Shown piece by piece: positions 33,045-41,432 of a stretch of 64,000 nt of DNA (positions are counted from its first letter, which is position 1; every line of letters begins with the position of its first letter). The stretch comes from Pseudomonas sp. VD-NE ins (GTDB lineage: Bacteria; Pseudomonadota; Gammaproteobacteria; Pseudomonadales; Pseudomonadaceae): assembly GCF_031882575.1 (NCBI RefSeq), contig NZ_CP134772.1, positions 4,297,001 to 4,361,000 of the forward strand, written 5' to 3'. The position numbers were made by a program, and so were the translations under genes. Under the pieces are notes generated by a model. That model was not told the origin of the DNA. It made no database searches and saw only the letters and a program-made list of their open reading frames with translations.

Positions 33045-33866
33045 ATGCGTACCCTCGAATTGGCCGGCGTCCAGGTTCCAGTCATCGGTCAGGGCACTTG
33101 GCGCATGGGCGAAGACCGCTCGGCGCATAAGCGTGAAGTGGCGGCGCTGCGCACGGGGATCGAGCTGGGCATGACCCTGATCGACACGGCAGAAATGTAC
33201 GCCGAGGGCGGGGCCGAATCAGTCGTTGGTGAAGCCATTGCCGGCCTGCGCGATCAGGTGTTTCTGGTCAGCAAGGTCTACCCGCACAACGCCAGCCGCA
33301 AAGGCATTCCGCAGGCTTGCGAGCGCAGTCTGCGGCGGCTCGACACCGATTACATCGACCTCTACCTGTTGCATTGGCGCGGTCAGTATCCGCTGGAAGA
33401 AACCGTCGAAGCCTTTGAACGCCTGCGTGAAGACGGCAAGATCGGCCGTTGGGGCGTGTCGAATTTCGATGTCGATGATCTTGAAGAACTCTCCAGTTCT
33501 GCCTGCGCGACCAATCAGGTGCTTTACAACCTCGAAGAGCGCGGTATCGAATTCGATCTGCTGCCGTGGTGCCAACACCAGCGCCTGCCGCTGATGGCCT
33601 ACTGTCCGATTGGCCAGGGCGGCGCGATGCTGGCTGAACCGGTGCTGAATGAAATTGCCGCTCGTCATGGTGTAACCCCCGCACAGGTTTCGCTGGCGTG
33701 GATTCTGCGTCAGGATGGTGTGATTGCGATTCCCAAGGCTGTGCGACCGGAGCACGTGCAACTCAATGCACAAGCCGCGCAACTGCAACTGGAGGCCGGG
33801 GATCTGGCGGCGCTGGACCAGGTGTTTCAAGCGCCACAACGCAAGCAGCGGCTGGCCATGGTTTGA
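33045..33866 (+). CDS. Aldo/keto reductase
   Basis: A 273-residue NADPH-dependent aldo/keto reductase. The catalytic tetrad is complete: Asp47 and Tyr52 in LIDTAEMYAEGG, Lys77 in LVSKVYPHN and His110 in LYLLHWRGQYP. The cofactor region AIPKAVRPEHVQLNAQAA is present near the C terminus. The substrate is unknown. AAGGAGG precedes the ATG by seven bases. The DUF1810 gene starts 25 bases downstream, so they may be co-transcribed. Confidence 0.92.
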   Translation: MRTLELAGVQVPVIGQGTWRMGEDRSAHKREVAALRTGIELGMTLIDTAEMYAEGGAESVVGEAIAGLRDQVFLVSKVYPHNASRKGIPQACERSLRRLDTDYIDLYLLHWRGQYPLEETVEAFERLREDGKIGRWGVSNFDVDDLEELSSSACATNQVLYNLEERGIEFDLLPWCQHQRLPLMAYCPIGQGGAMLAEPVLNEIAARHGVTPAQVSLAWILRQDGVIAIPKAVRPEHVQLNAQAAQLQLEAGDLAALDQVFQAPQRKQRLAMV

Positions 33867-33891
33867 GCCAGCGGCTGGCGAGGGCTTCGCG

Positions 33892-34362
33892 ATGAGAAGC
33901 ACTGATCAGTACGACCCGTTCAACCTGCAACGTTTTATCCAGGCTCAGGACCCGGTGTTCGAGCGCGTGCAACGCGAACTTGATGAGGGCCGTAAGCGCA
34001 GCCACTGGATGTGGTTTGTCTTTCCGCAGTTCGCGGGCCTGGGCGGCAGTGAAATGTCCCGGCGCTTCGCCATCGGTTCGGCCGAGGAAGCCCGGGCCTA
34101 TCTGGCTCACGAACTGCTCGGCGCACGCCTGCGTACTTGCACGCAGCTAGTGCTAAAGGTTCAACAGCGCTCGATCGCGGAGATTTTCGGTCATCCCGAT
34201 GACCTGAAATTTCATTCCTCGATGACGCTGTTCGCTCAGTTTTGCGCTGAAGACAGCGTGTTCCATCAGGCGTTGGAACGCTACTTCCACGGCATTCTCG
34301 ACGAGTGGACGCTGCAACTGCTCGACTCAAAACAGGCCCAGTTGCCCCCCGATCAGGGTTGA
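33892..34362 (+). CDS. DUF1810 family protein
   Basis: A 156-residue protein with the DUF1810 hallmarks: [20 protein letters not shown], the strongly conserved [19 protein letters not shown] and the C-terminal [20 protein letters not shown]. The family is widespread and related structurally to calpastatin-like or ADP-ribose-type folds in some annotations, but its function is unsettled. Its last 36 bases overlap the 3' end of polB on the opposite strand. Confidence 0.88.
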   Translation: MRSTDQYDPFNLQRFIQAQDPVFERVQRELDEGRKRSHWMWFVFPQFAGLGGSEMSRRFAIGSAEEARAYLAHELLGARLRTCTQLVLKVQQRSIAEIFGHPDDLKFHSSMTLFAQFCAEDSVFHQALERYFHGILDEWTLQLLDSKQAQLPPDQG

Positions 34363-36690
34363 GAAATCGTCATCGACAAACGGCAGAATCGCATCCGCCA
34401 CCGGTTGCAGTTGCCGGGTGATGTAGTGGTCGTAGTCGATGGCCGCACGGCGCACTTCCAAAGGCTCCGGGCCGGCCAGGGTGATGACGTAGCTGATCCA
34501 GCCGCCATTCTGGTATTGCCGTGGTCGCCCGTGTTGCTCGTTGTAGTCATCGGCCAGCCGCGCCGCGCGCACGTGCGGCGGTACGTTGCGTTCGTAATCG
34601 TCGAGGGTGCGGCGCAGGCGTTTGCGGTAGACCAGGCGATCATCGAATTCACCGGCGAGGGTTTTGCGCACGTAGTCGCGCACGTAATCCTGATAGGGCT
34701 TGCGCTGGAAGATCCGCTCGTAGAGCTCCTGCTGAAATTGCCGGGCCAGCAGCGACCAGTCGGTGCGCACGGTTTCCAGGCCTTTGTAGACCATTTCATC
34801 GCTGCCGTCGGCACGGGTGACCAGACCGGCGTAGCGCTTTTTGCTGCCCTCCTCCGCGCCGCGAATGGTCGGCATCAGAAAGCGTTTGTAGTGAATTTCG
34901 AATTGCAGTTCGAGGGCGCTTTCCAGGCCATATTCATCGCGCACATGCGCGCGCCACCAATCGTTGACGTGCTTGACCAGCGCATGACCGATGCTCGCCG
35001 CCTCTTCCTGCCCGTGCGGACGACGCAACCAGACGAAGGTCGAGTCGGTGTCGCCATAGATCACCGCGTGGCCCTGCTCTTCGATCAGCTTGCGCGTACG
35101 CAGCATGATCTCGTGGCCGCGCAGGGTGATCGATGACGCCAGCCGCGTATCGAAGAAGCGGCAACCACTGGAACCGAGTACGCCGTAGAAAGCGTTCATG
35201 ATGATTTTCAGCGCTTGCGACAACGGTGCGTTGTGCTCGCGCTTGGCGGTCTCCCGACCTTCGGCCACCCGCGAGACGATCGCCGGCAGGCAATGCCGGG
35301 TGCGCGAGAACCGCGCACCACGGAAACCCGGTACCGAGTCAGCGTCATCGGGGTGCTGCAAGCCTTCGATCAAGCCGACCGGGTCGATCAGAAAGGTGCG
35401 AATGATCGACGGATACAGGCTCTTGTAATCGAGCACCAGCACCGATTCGTACAAGCCCGGTTGCGAGTCCATGACAAAACCGCCGGGGCTTGCCTGCGGT
35501 GGATTGGTACCGAGATTCGGCGCGACAAAACCCTGTCGGTGCATCAACGGCATATACAAATGCGTGAATGCTGCCACCGAGCCGCCGCTGCGATCTGCCG
35601 GCAGTCCGGTGACACTGGCGCGTTCGAGCAAAAAGGTCAGCAGTTCGGTCTTGGCGAAGATCCGCGTAACCAGTTCGCAGTCCTTGAGGTTGTACTTGGC
35701 CAGCGCCGGTTTGTCCTCGGCGAACATGCGGTTGATTTCGTCCATGCGCTGGTACGGGTTGTCGATCGACTTGCCTTCGCCGAGCAGGGTCTGCGCGACG
35801 TTTTCCAGGCTGAACGAAGGAAAGCTCCAGGTTGCCGAACGCAGGGATTCGATGCCATCGATGATCAGCCGCCCCGCCGCCGAAGCGAAGTAGTGATTGC
35901 GACTGCCGTGTTCGCGCCACTGCATTTCTTCACCGCCACGGCCGATCTTCAGCGGCACACCGAGGCGCCGAGCGTGTTCGTGGAGGATGCGCAGGTCGAA
36001 CTGCACGACGTTCCAGCCGATGATCGCATCGGGGTCGTGACGGGCGAACCAGTCGTTGAGCTTCTTCAGAATGACCGTGCGCGAGTCGCAATATTCAAGG
36101 TCGAAATCGACAATGCTGTCATCGCCGTTCGGCGCGCCAAGCATGTACACCTGACGTTCGCCGCAACCTTCGAGGGCGATCGAATACAACTCACCGGTTT
36201 CGGTGGTCTCGATGTCCAGCGAGACCAGTCGCAGTTTCGGTCGGTAATCGGGGTCGGGTTTGAGCTGGGCGTTGAGCAACACGCCGTCGGCATCGGGCGT
36301 GCCGCTGAACCGCACCGGCGCGGTGATAAAGCGCTCCATCAGGTAGCGTTCCGGCGGGCGCACGTCGGCTTCGAAGACATCGACCCCGTTGCGGTTGAGC
36401 GCGGTTTCCAGGCGCATCAATTGGCCGTGTTGCTGGCAATACAAACCCAGTACCGGACGATGCTCGAAATCCTGCAGGGCCAGCGGGCGCAGTTCTACAT
36501 TCTTTTCATCGTGCAGCAGGCGTTCTGCCGCTGCGCGCTGCTCGGCAGGGATAAATGCCACCGACGGTTGATGCGGCAAGCGCACACGGCGCGGCCCGGC
36601 GTCGGTCGCCAGCCAGAACTCGACTTCGGTGCCGGCCGGTGTATCGCGCCAATGCCGGGTCAGGACGAAGCCCTGCGGTAAATCCACCAC
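34327..36690 (-). CDS. polB: DNA polymerase II (family B)
   Basis: A 787-residue family B polymerase, matching E. coli Pol II (783). The 3'-5' exonuclease motif I is [12 protein letters not shown], motif [16 protein letters not shown]; polymerase motif A is [17 protein letters not shown] and motif C is [13 protein letters not shown]. Pol II takes part in replication restart and in bypass of damaged DNA and is often SOS-controlled; I did not identify a convincing LexA box in the short upstream region. It overlaps DUF1810 tail to tail by 36 bases. Confidence 0.95.
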   Translation of the reverse strand: MVDLPQGFVLTRHWRDTPAGTEVEFWLATDAGPRRVRLPHQPSVAFIPAEQRAAAERLLHDEKNVELRPLALQDFEHRPVLGLYCQQHGQLMRLETALNRNGVDVFEADVRPPERYLMERFITAPVRFSGTPDADGVLLNAQLKPDPDYRPKLRLVSLDIETTETGELYSIALEGCGERQVYMLGAPNGDDSIVDFDLEYCDSRTVILKKLNDWFARHDPDAIIGWNVVQFDLRILHEHARRLGVPLKIGRGGEEMQWREHGSRNHYFASAAGRLIIDGIESLRSATWSFPSFSLENVAQTLLGEGKSIDNPYQRMDEINRMFAEDKPALAKYNLKDCELVTRIFAKTELLTFLLERASVTGLPADRSGGSVAAFTHLYMPLMHRQGFVAPNLGTNPPQASPGGFVMDSQPGLYESVLVLDYKSLYPSIIRTFLIDPVGLIEGLQHPDDADSVPGFRGARFSRTRHCLPAIVSRVAEGRETAKREHNAPLSQALKIIMNAFYGVLGSSGCRFFDTRLASSITLRGHEIMLRTRKLIEEQGHAVIYGDTDSTFVWLRRPHGQEEAASIGHALVKHVNDWWRAHVRDEYGLESALELQFEIHYKRFLMPTIRGAEEGSKKRYAGLVTRADGSDEMVYKGLETVRTDWSLLARQFQQELYERIFQRKPYQDYVRDYVRKTLAGEFDDRLVYRKRLRRTLDDYERNVPPHVRAARLADDYNEQHGRPRQYQNGGWISYVITLAGPEPLEVRRAAIDYDHYITRQLQPVADAILPFVDDDFSTLIGGQLGLF

Positions 36691-36885
36691 TGCAACCTCA
36701 GGAATTGAATCAGAGAGGCATTCTACGCGGCATTGCCTGGGATGACTCTGGCGATAAATTGCCGCCAGCCACGGAAAAATTCGGCAAATGACGTTTTTTG
36801 CGTGTTATCTGCCGCTTTGCCACCTTGCCCTGCGCGCTTGCGTCTACGATGCTTGGATAACAACGACAACACCTGAGTAACCGCC

Positions 36886-37326
36886 ATGAAGACCGTCGCC
36901 CAACTGCTCAAGCTCAAAGATCAGAAAAATCAGGAAGTGCACCAGATCAAACCTGATCACATGGTGCTCGAAGCGCTGATGAAGATGGCCGAGAAAAACG
37001 TCGGCGCCTTGCTGGTGGTCGAAGACGATAAAGTGGTCGGCATCATCAGCGAACGCGACTACGCGCGCAAACTGGTGCTGCATGGCCGCTCATCCGTAGG
37101 CACGCCGGTGCGCGACATCATGGTGGCGAACGTGATCACCGTCGACACCCATCAAACCGTCGACACCTGCCTGGGCATCATGTCGGACAAACGCCTGCGC
37201 CACTTGCCGGTGGTAGAGAACGGCAAGTTGATCGGTTTGCTGTCGATCGGTGACCTGGTCAAGGAAGCGATTGCCGAACAGGCTGAGCTGATCAAACAGC
37301 TGGAGCAGTACATTCGCGGGGAATAA
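36886..37326 (+). CDS. Two-CBS-domain protein
   Basis: A 146-residue protein made almost wholly of two CBS domains (about 8-70 and 75-135: GALLVVEDDKVVGIISERDY, then HLPVVENGKLIGLLSIGDLV). CBS pairs bind adenine nucleotides and sense energy state. Stand-alone pairs of this type are common in proteobacteria; the partner is unknown. It is monocistronic, followed by a long REP pair. Confidence 0.9.
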   Translation: MKTVAQLLKLKDQKNQEVHQIKPDHMVLEALMKMAEKNVGALLVVEDDKVVGIISERDYARKLVLHGRSSVGTPVRDIMVANVITVDTHQTVDTCLGIMSDKRLRHLPVVENGKLIGLLSIGDLVKEAIAEQAELIKQLEQYIRGE

Positions 37327-37349
37327 CCCCTCAAGTTCCCCCCACCCCC

Positions 37350-37469
37350 CTGTGGGAGCGAGCCTGCTCCGGGCGGCGTTCCGACGAAAGCGGTCTGTCA
37401 GTAAAAAATGCTGCGACTGACAAGACGCTTTCGTCGGAACGCCGCCCGGAGCAGGCTCGCTCCCACATT
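37350..37469. repeat. Composite REP inverted pair
   Basis: A perfect inverted pair of about 45-base arms: GTGGGAGCGAGCCTGCTCCG outer part followed by CGGGCGGCGTTCCGACGAAA inner part, and the complement. The inner module TCGGAACGCCGCCCG is shared with the unrelated repeat at 3197-3400, so this is a mosaic of two repeat classes. Confidence 0.85.
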
Positions 37470-37485
37470 TGGTTTTGCGGTGGGA

Positions 37486-38109
37486 TCAGGCAGGCCAATG
37501 CCGGGCGAAGACCGGCGCCAGCACAGGATGCCGGTCAATCCGCTGCAACCACGCATAAAACCCCGGCCGCGTCTGGCGCAAATGCTCACGGCTGCCGGCC
37601 CAGCGCGTCACCACCGCCGCCAGCACATCCAGCGCCCCCGGCGTTTCGTCATCCAGGTACAACTCGGCGGAAAACTGGTCGGCAAACACCTCCCAACTCC
37701 AGTGCAAACGCTCACGCGCGCCGGCCACCAGATTCTGCCGCGAGGCTTCGTCGGGCATCAGCAGCCAGCGCTCCGGATAATCGATGACGCCGATCGCCGC
37801 ATAGCAGTTGCTGACGATGTAGACCAGACCGCGAATCGCCTGATCACGATCATTCGCCTTGGCTGGCAGCAGGCCGGACCTGGGAAACGTCAGGCCCAGA
37901 TGAATCAGGATTGCCGCGCTCTCGGTGATAGCGCTGCCGTCGGGCAGTTGCAAGGTCGGTATCTGCTTGAGTGGATTGAGCTGGGCCAGCGCCTCGGCGG
38001 CTTCGGTGCTGGCTTCGATATCAATGAAGCGGTAAGCGATCTGGCACAGTTCCAGCGCCGCTTCGATGGCAGCTGCGCCCGAATTTCTGTGCCCATAGAG
38101 CTGGTACAT
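37486..38109 (-). CDS. Glutathione S-transferase family protein
   Basis: A 207-residue GST. The thioredoxin-like N domain (1-80) begins MYQLYGHRNSGAAAIEAALE and has the glutathione-binding NPLKQIPTLQLPDGSAITES, with the conserved cis-Pro and E-S pair; the helical C domain follows (85-200). The substrate is unknown. ATG 38109 marks the first residue of the fold; the longer upstream frame has no family sequence. Confidence 0.88.
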   Translation of the reverse strand: MYQLYGHRNSGAAAIEAALELCQIAYRFIDIEASTEAAEALAQLNPLKQIPTLQLPDGSAITESAAILIHLGLTFPRSGLLPAKANDRDQAIRGLVYIVSNCYAAIGVIDYPERWLLMPDEASRQNLVAGARERLHWSWEVFADQFSAELYLDDETPGALDVLAAVVTRWAGSREHLRQTRPGFYAWLQRIDRHPVLAPVFARHWPA

Positions 38110-39245
38110 ATCCAATCCCCCCGAAAAGGCCATTGCCACAGGGTAGATGGCTGTAGCGCGGGTGTAGAAATAATCTGTCTGTGTATCGGTTTTGGCACGG
38201 TTTTCCCATGCACTCGCGACTTGCGAATTCAAACCTCGCACAACAGCGCTGGCGGTGCCCATCCCGCACCAAGAGCAATCATCGAACGCTATCCGCGTTC
38301 TTGTAAGGTGCGATACCGAACCAAAAGTTCGCGTATCCGAGCTGGCAACAAGGAGTTCACCGCGTGAATCTTCAAACGCTCTGCCGCATCACAGCCTCTT
38401 TGCATTTATCCGTTCGCCGCCGAGTTCATCCGAACAGTCCCGGCTGCCCTCACACTTACTTTATTACCTGACACCTCAACAGCGCACTGCGTTCGGCAAT
38501 GAGTTATTGGCCGACGGCAGCGTGCTATTTAATTTTTAAATAAGACTCGGACAATTACTGCACAAACGCAGTGTGCATTGAACGACAGCAGGATTGTCGA
38601 ACAATAACTTTCAGCATCATTACAAGTGCACCAAAACTGCTCCACGGCTTTGCACTATTCAATACTTCAAACAGTGATTCCATTTAAACAACAACAAGGA
38701 ACATGCCCCGTGAGCCGCTAAAACATTGACCCGCACCAAATCGGTCCGCCGCGCACCAGCAAGTGCCTAGGCCGCAAGTCACGACGCCGCTCTATCCCGC
38801 CATTCAGCGGGACACCGCGTACAGCCTGACTCGCCTCTGAAAAAGCTCCGCCAACAGGAGTAACGGGAGTCTGTGCGCCGGATAAAAACCACGGCACTGG
38901 CGAAACTTATATAAATGCGACATGGGTAACACTCATGAAATAACCGCTCTACATTTCGGCAACATCTGGCACAGCCGTTGCAAAACAGAATTCGAGTAAT
39001 CAATTGTAGGAGCTGCCGAAGGCTCGGGCCTTCGGCAGCTCCTACATAGAACAAACACCAGGGAATGGCTGATGAACAGACGAAATCGATAGCGCCAAGC
39101 CAGTAAGTTTGCACAAGCCTTATTCACCGGATAGTTCAACTATCGGCTTCTGCACACCTTGTAAAAAGTTACACCCACCCACTCGAACATCAGCCAAATG
39201 TTCGGACGGCACCTTATTGCCCTTCATCCACCCGAGGGAGCTTTA
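38110..39245. other. 1.1-kb region without a convincing gene
   Basis: Open frames here (for example 38779-39114 minus) have no family features and unusual composition. The stretch 38340-38560 has an AAGGAG site followed by a GTG and a possible 36-residue peptide (38364-38474), unsupported otherwise. 38500-39000 is locally AT-rich. A single REP-type palindrome is at 39004-39047. The last 150 bases are presumably the promoter of the tonB-exbB-exbD operon; no clear Fur box was seen. Confidence 0.5.
39004..39047. repeat. Compact REP-type palindrome
   Basis: TGTAGGAGCTGCCGAAGGCT and its complement AGCTCCTACA-type arm meet at a GGGCC centre, giving an almost perfect 44-base palindrome. Confidence 0.8.
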
Positions 39246-40070
39246 ATGAACGATGCGGTAAAGCACAGAACCCTGCCGGGGTCGTTGCGGGAAGCTCCGG
39301 TTCCGCCACCACCGGACAGGCCGGCGTTTAAAGCCAATACCTCGCAACCTGGCGGGCTGAATAAACAGCAGATGGTGTTGCTGGTGGCTGTGTCGGCGCT
39401 GATACATGGCGGCGCCTGGTGGTTTCTCCAGCAATCCAAAACACAGCCATTGCCAACGCCGCCGCAGATTCCGGAAATGACCGTCGAGCTGACCAGCCCG
39501 ACGCCACCGGCACCGCCCACACCGGAACCGCCACCACCGCCTCCTCCGCCACCGCCGCCGGAACCTGAACAACCGGTGGAAGACGAAGACGCGGTCAAGC
39601 CACCGCCGAAACCGGTGGAGAAGCCCAAGCCGATCGAAAAACCGAAACCGGTCGAGAAGCCGAAACCGGTGAAAAAGGTCGAGCCGCCGAAAGCGCCACC
39701 GGCCCCGGCACAACCGGCTGCATCCGCTGCCCCGGCCACCCCGAGCGCACCGCCGGCCCCTGCCGCCGCGCCGGGTCCGGTCAAGGAGTCGGCAGCGATT
39801 TCCGGTCTCGCCAGCCTCGGCAACCCGCCACCGGAATACCCGTCGCTGGCCCTGCGACGCAACTGGGAAGGCAGCGTGGTGCTGCGCATTCAGGTGCTGG
39901 CCAACGGTCGCGCAGGATCCGTGACGGTGACCAAATCCAGCGGCAAGCCGCAACTGGATGACGCCGCCGTCGCCGCCGTGAAGAACTGGAAATTTATTCC
40001 GGCCAAACGCGGGGACACGCCGATCGACGGCTTCGCCACCCAGACCATCGATTTCAAATTGCCGCAATAA
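39246..40070 (+). CDS. tonB: TonB family energy transducer
   Basis: A 274-residue TonB. One N-terminal transmembrane helix (MVLLVAVSALIHGGAWWFLQ, about 43-62) carries the conserved SALIHGG histidine, followed by a long Pro/Glu/Lys-rich periplasmic spacer (about 75-185), then the C-terminal TonB domain (PPEYPSLALRRNWEGSVVLR onward, 210-274). It passes energy from ExbB-ExbD to outer-membrane receptors. GGGAG precedes ATG 39246. First gene of the operon with exbB and exbD; a receptor follows, so this TonB probably serves it. Confidence 0.95.
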   Translation: MNDAVKHRTLPGSLREAPVPPPPDRPAFKANTSQPGGLNKQQMVLLVAVSALIHGGAWWFLQQSKTQPLPTPPQIPEMTVELTSPTPPAPPTPEPPPPPPPPPPPEPEQPVEDEDAVKPPPKPVEKPKPIEKPKPVEKPKPVKKVEPPKAPPAPAQPAASAAPATPSAPPAPAAAPGPVKESAAISGLASLGNPPPEYPSLALRRNWEGSVVLRIQVLANGRAGSVTVTKSSGKPQLDDAAVAAVKNWKFIPAKRGDTPIDGFATQTIDFKLPQ

Positions 40071-40119
40071 CCGAACGCTCAATCAACGCACAACCGAATA
40101 ACGCAAGCGAGGTGTCACC

Positions 40120-40824
40120 ATGAACGATTTGTCTTCGATGATTGTCCCCGGCGTGCTCTGGGGTCTGGTGCTGTTTTCCGTGGTCAGCTGGGCGATCCTG
40201 CTGGTCAAGTCGGCGCAGTACCTGCGCCAGAAAGCGCAGAACAAACAGTTCAGCAAAGCCTTCTGGGGCGCGCCGGATCTGCTCACCGCCGCCGAACACG
40301 CCAGCCAGTATCCGGGTTCGCTGGCGCGCATCGCCAGCAGCGGTTTCGAGGCGCTGCTGGTGGAAGATTCGCCGCGCACCACGCAACAACTGGCGCACAC
40401 CATCAACCGTTCGGATCGCCTGGAACGCAACCTGCGCCAGCAGATCCAGAAGGAACGCCGCTCGCTGGAAAACGGCCAGGCGATCCTCGCCAGTATCGGC
40501 AGCACCGCGCCTTTCATTGGTTTGTTCGGCACCGTGTGGGGAATCATGGAAGCGCTGAAAAGCATCGGCGAAACCGGCTCGGCCAGCCTTGAAGCGGTCG
40601 CCGGTCCCATCGGTCACGCGTTGATCGCCACCGGCGTCGGCATCGCCGTCGCCGTGCCGGCGGTGCTGATTTACAACTTCTTCCTGCGTCGATTGAAACT
40701 CGCTTCGGCAGACATGGATGACTTCGCCCACGACTTCGACGCCCTCGCCTCGCGCAGTGCGTTTTCCATCAGCCGTCAGGCCATCGCCAGCAAGACCACT
40801 GCCGCCGTGCGGGAGGCCAGCTGA
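40120..40824 (+). CDS. exbB: ExbB, MotA/TolQ/ExbB proton channel protein
   Basis: A 234-residue inner-membrane protein with three hydrophobic helices: MIVPGVLWGLVLFSVVSWAI near the N terminus and two late helices in the proton-channel domain (ASIGSTAPFIGLFGTVWGIM and ALIATGVGIAVAVPAVLIYN). With ExbD it forms the proton-driven motor for TonB. It starts 49 bases after tonB; its stop overlaps the exbD start (TGATG), so translation is coupled. Confidence 0.95.
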   Translation: MNDLSSMIVPGVLWGLVLFSVVSWAILLVKSAQYLRQKAQNKQFSKAFWGAPDLLTAAEHASQYPGSLARIASSGFEALLVEDSPRTTQQLAHTINRSDRLERNLRQQIQKERRSLENGQAILASIGSTAPFIGLFGTVWGIMEALKSIGETGSASLEAVAGPIGHALIATGVGIAVAVPAVLIYNFFLRRLKLASADMDDFAHDFDALASRSAFSISRQAIASKTTAAVREAS

Positions 40825-41225
40825 TGTCTTTTTCTACGCAAGACAGCGATGAAGTACTCAGCGAAATGAACGTCACGCCGCTGGTCGACGTGATGCTCGT
40901 GCTGCTGGTGGTGTTCATCGTCACCGCGCCGCTGATGACCAATGCGATCAAAGTGAATCTGCCGAAAACCGATGCCGTCGCCCCCGCCGAAAAGAAAGAC
41001 CCGGTGGTGGTCAGCGTCGATCAGGGCGGCAAGTTCTATCTGGCCAAGACCGAGCTGGCCCCGGAATCGCTGGAGGCCAGCCTCAAGGAGGTCAAGGCCA
41101 AGGACGCCGAGGTGCGCGTGCAGTTGCAGGCCGACTCCGCCGTCAATTACGGCCAGGTGGCCAAGGCCATGGCGTCGATCGAACGCTCGGGCATTACCAA
41201 AATATCGGTGATGACCACCCACTGA
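40824..41225 (+). CDS. exbD: ExbD, biopolymer transport protein
   Basis: A 133-residue ExbD. A short cytoplasmic N terminus (LSEMNVTPLVDVMLVLLVVF) runs into the single transmembrane helix with the conserved Asp (in PLVDVMLVLL) that carries protons, followed by a periplasmic domain ending in a peptide-binding-like fold (VNYGQVAKAMASIERSGITK). Partner of ExbB. A strong hairpin follows directly after the stop. Confidence 0.95.
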   Translation: MSFSTQDSDEVLSEMNVTPLVDVMLVLLVVFIVTAPLMTNAIKVNLPKTDAVAPAEKKDPVVVSVDQGGKFYLAKTELAPESLEASLKEVKAKDAEVRVQLQADSAVNYGQVAKAMASIERSGITKISVMTTH

Positions 41226-41229
41226 GTGC

Positions 41230-41265
41230 GGTGCCGGGCGCGCAGTGAAAAACGCGCCCGGCACC
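41230..41265 (+). terminator. Strong hairpin between exbD and the receptor gene
   Basis: GGTGCCGGGCGCG (41230-41242) and CGCGCCCGGCACC (41253-41265) form a perfect 13-base stem with a 10-base loop. No T-run follows, so it may be an RNA stability or attenuation element rather than a full terminator, separating motor from receptor expression. Confidence 0.55.
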
Positions 41266-41432
41266 GCCCGCTGAATCCTGTCGCAATCAGCCGACCGAAA
41301 AAACGCCACGCGTCTTCGGAGGGGATCGGCTTGCTTGAAGAAAGTGGTTTTCCGCACGCGGTATCACCGAAAGCGGAGCAATGAGGGGCTCACAAGGCCA
41401 ATTCGATAACGTCTAAAAAGTCGGAAATAACC

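Noticed and set aside
38779..39114. 111-codon frame in the gap before tonB
   Set aside because: Cys/Arg-rich translation with no ribosome site, includes a REP palindrome; not gene-like.
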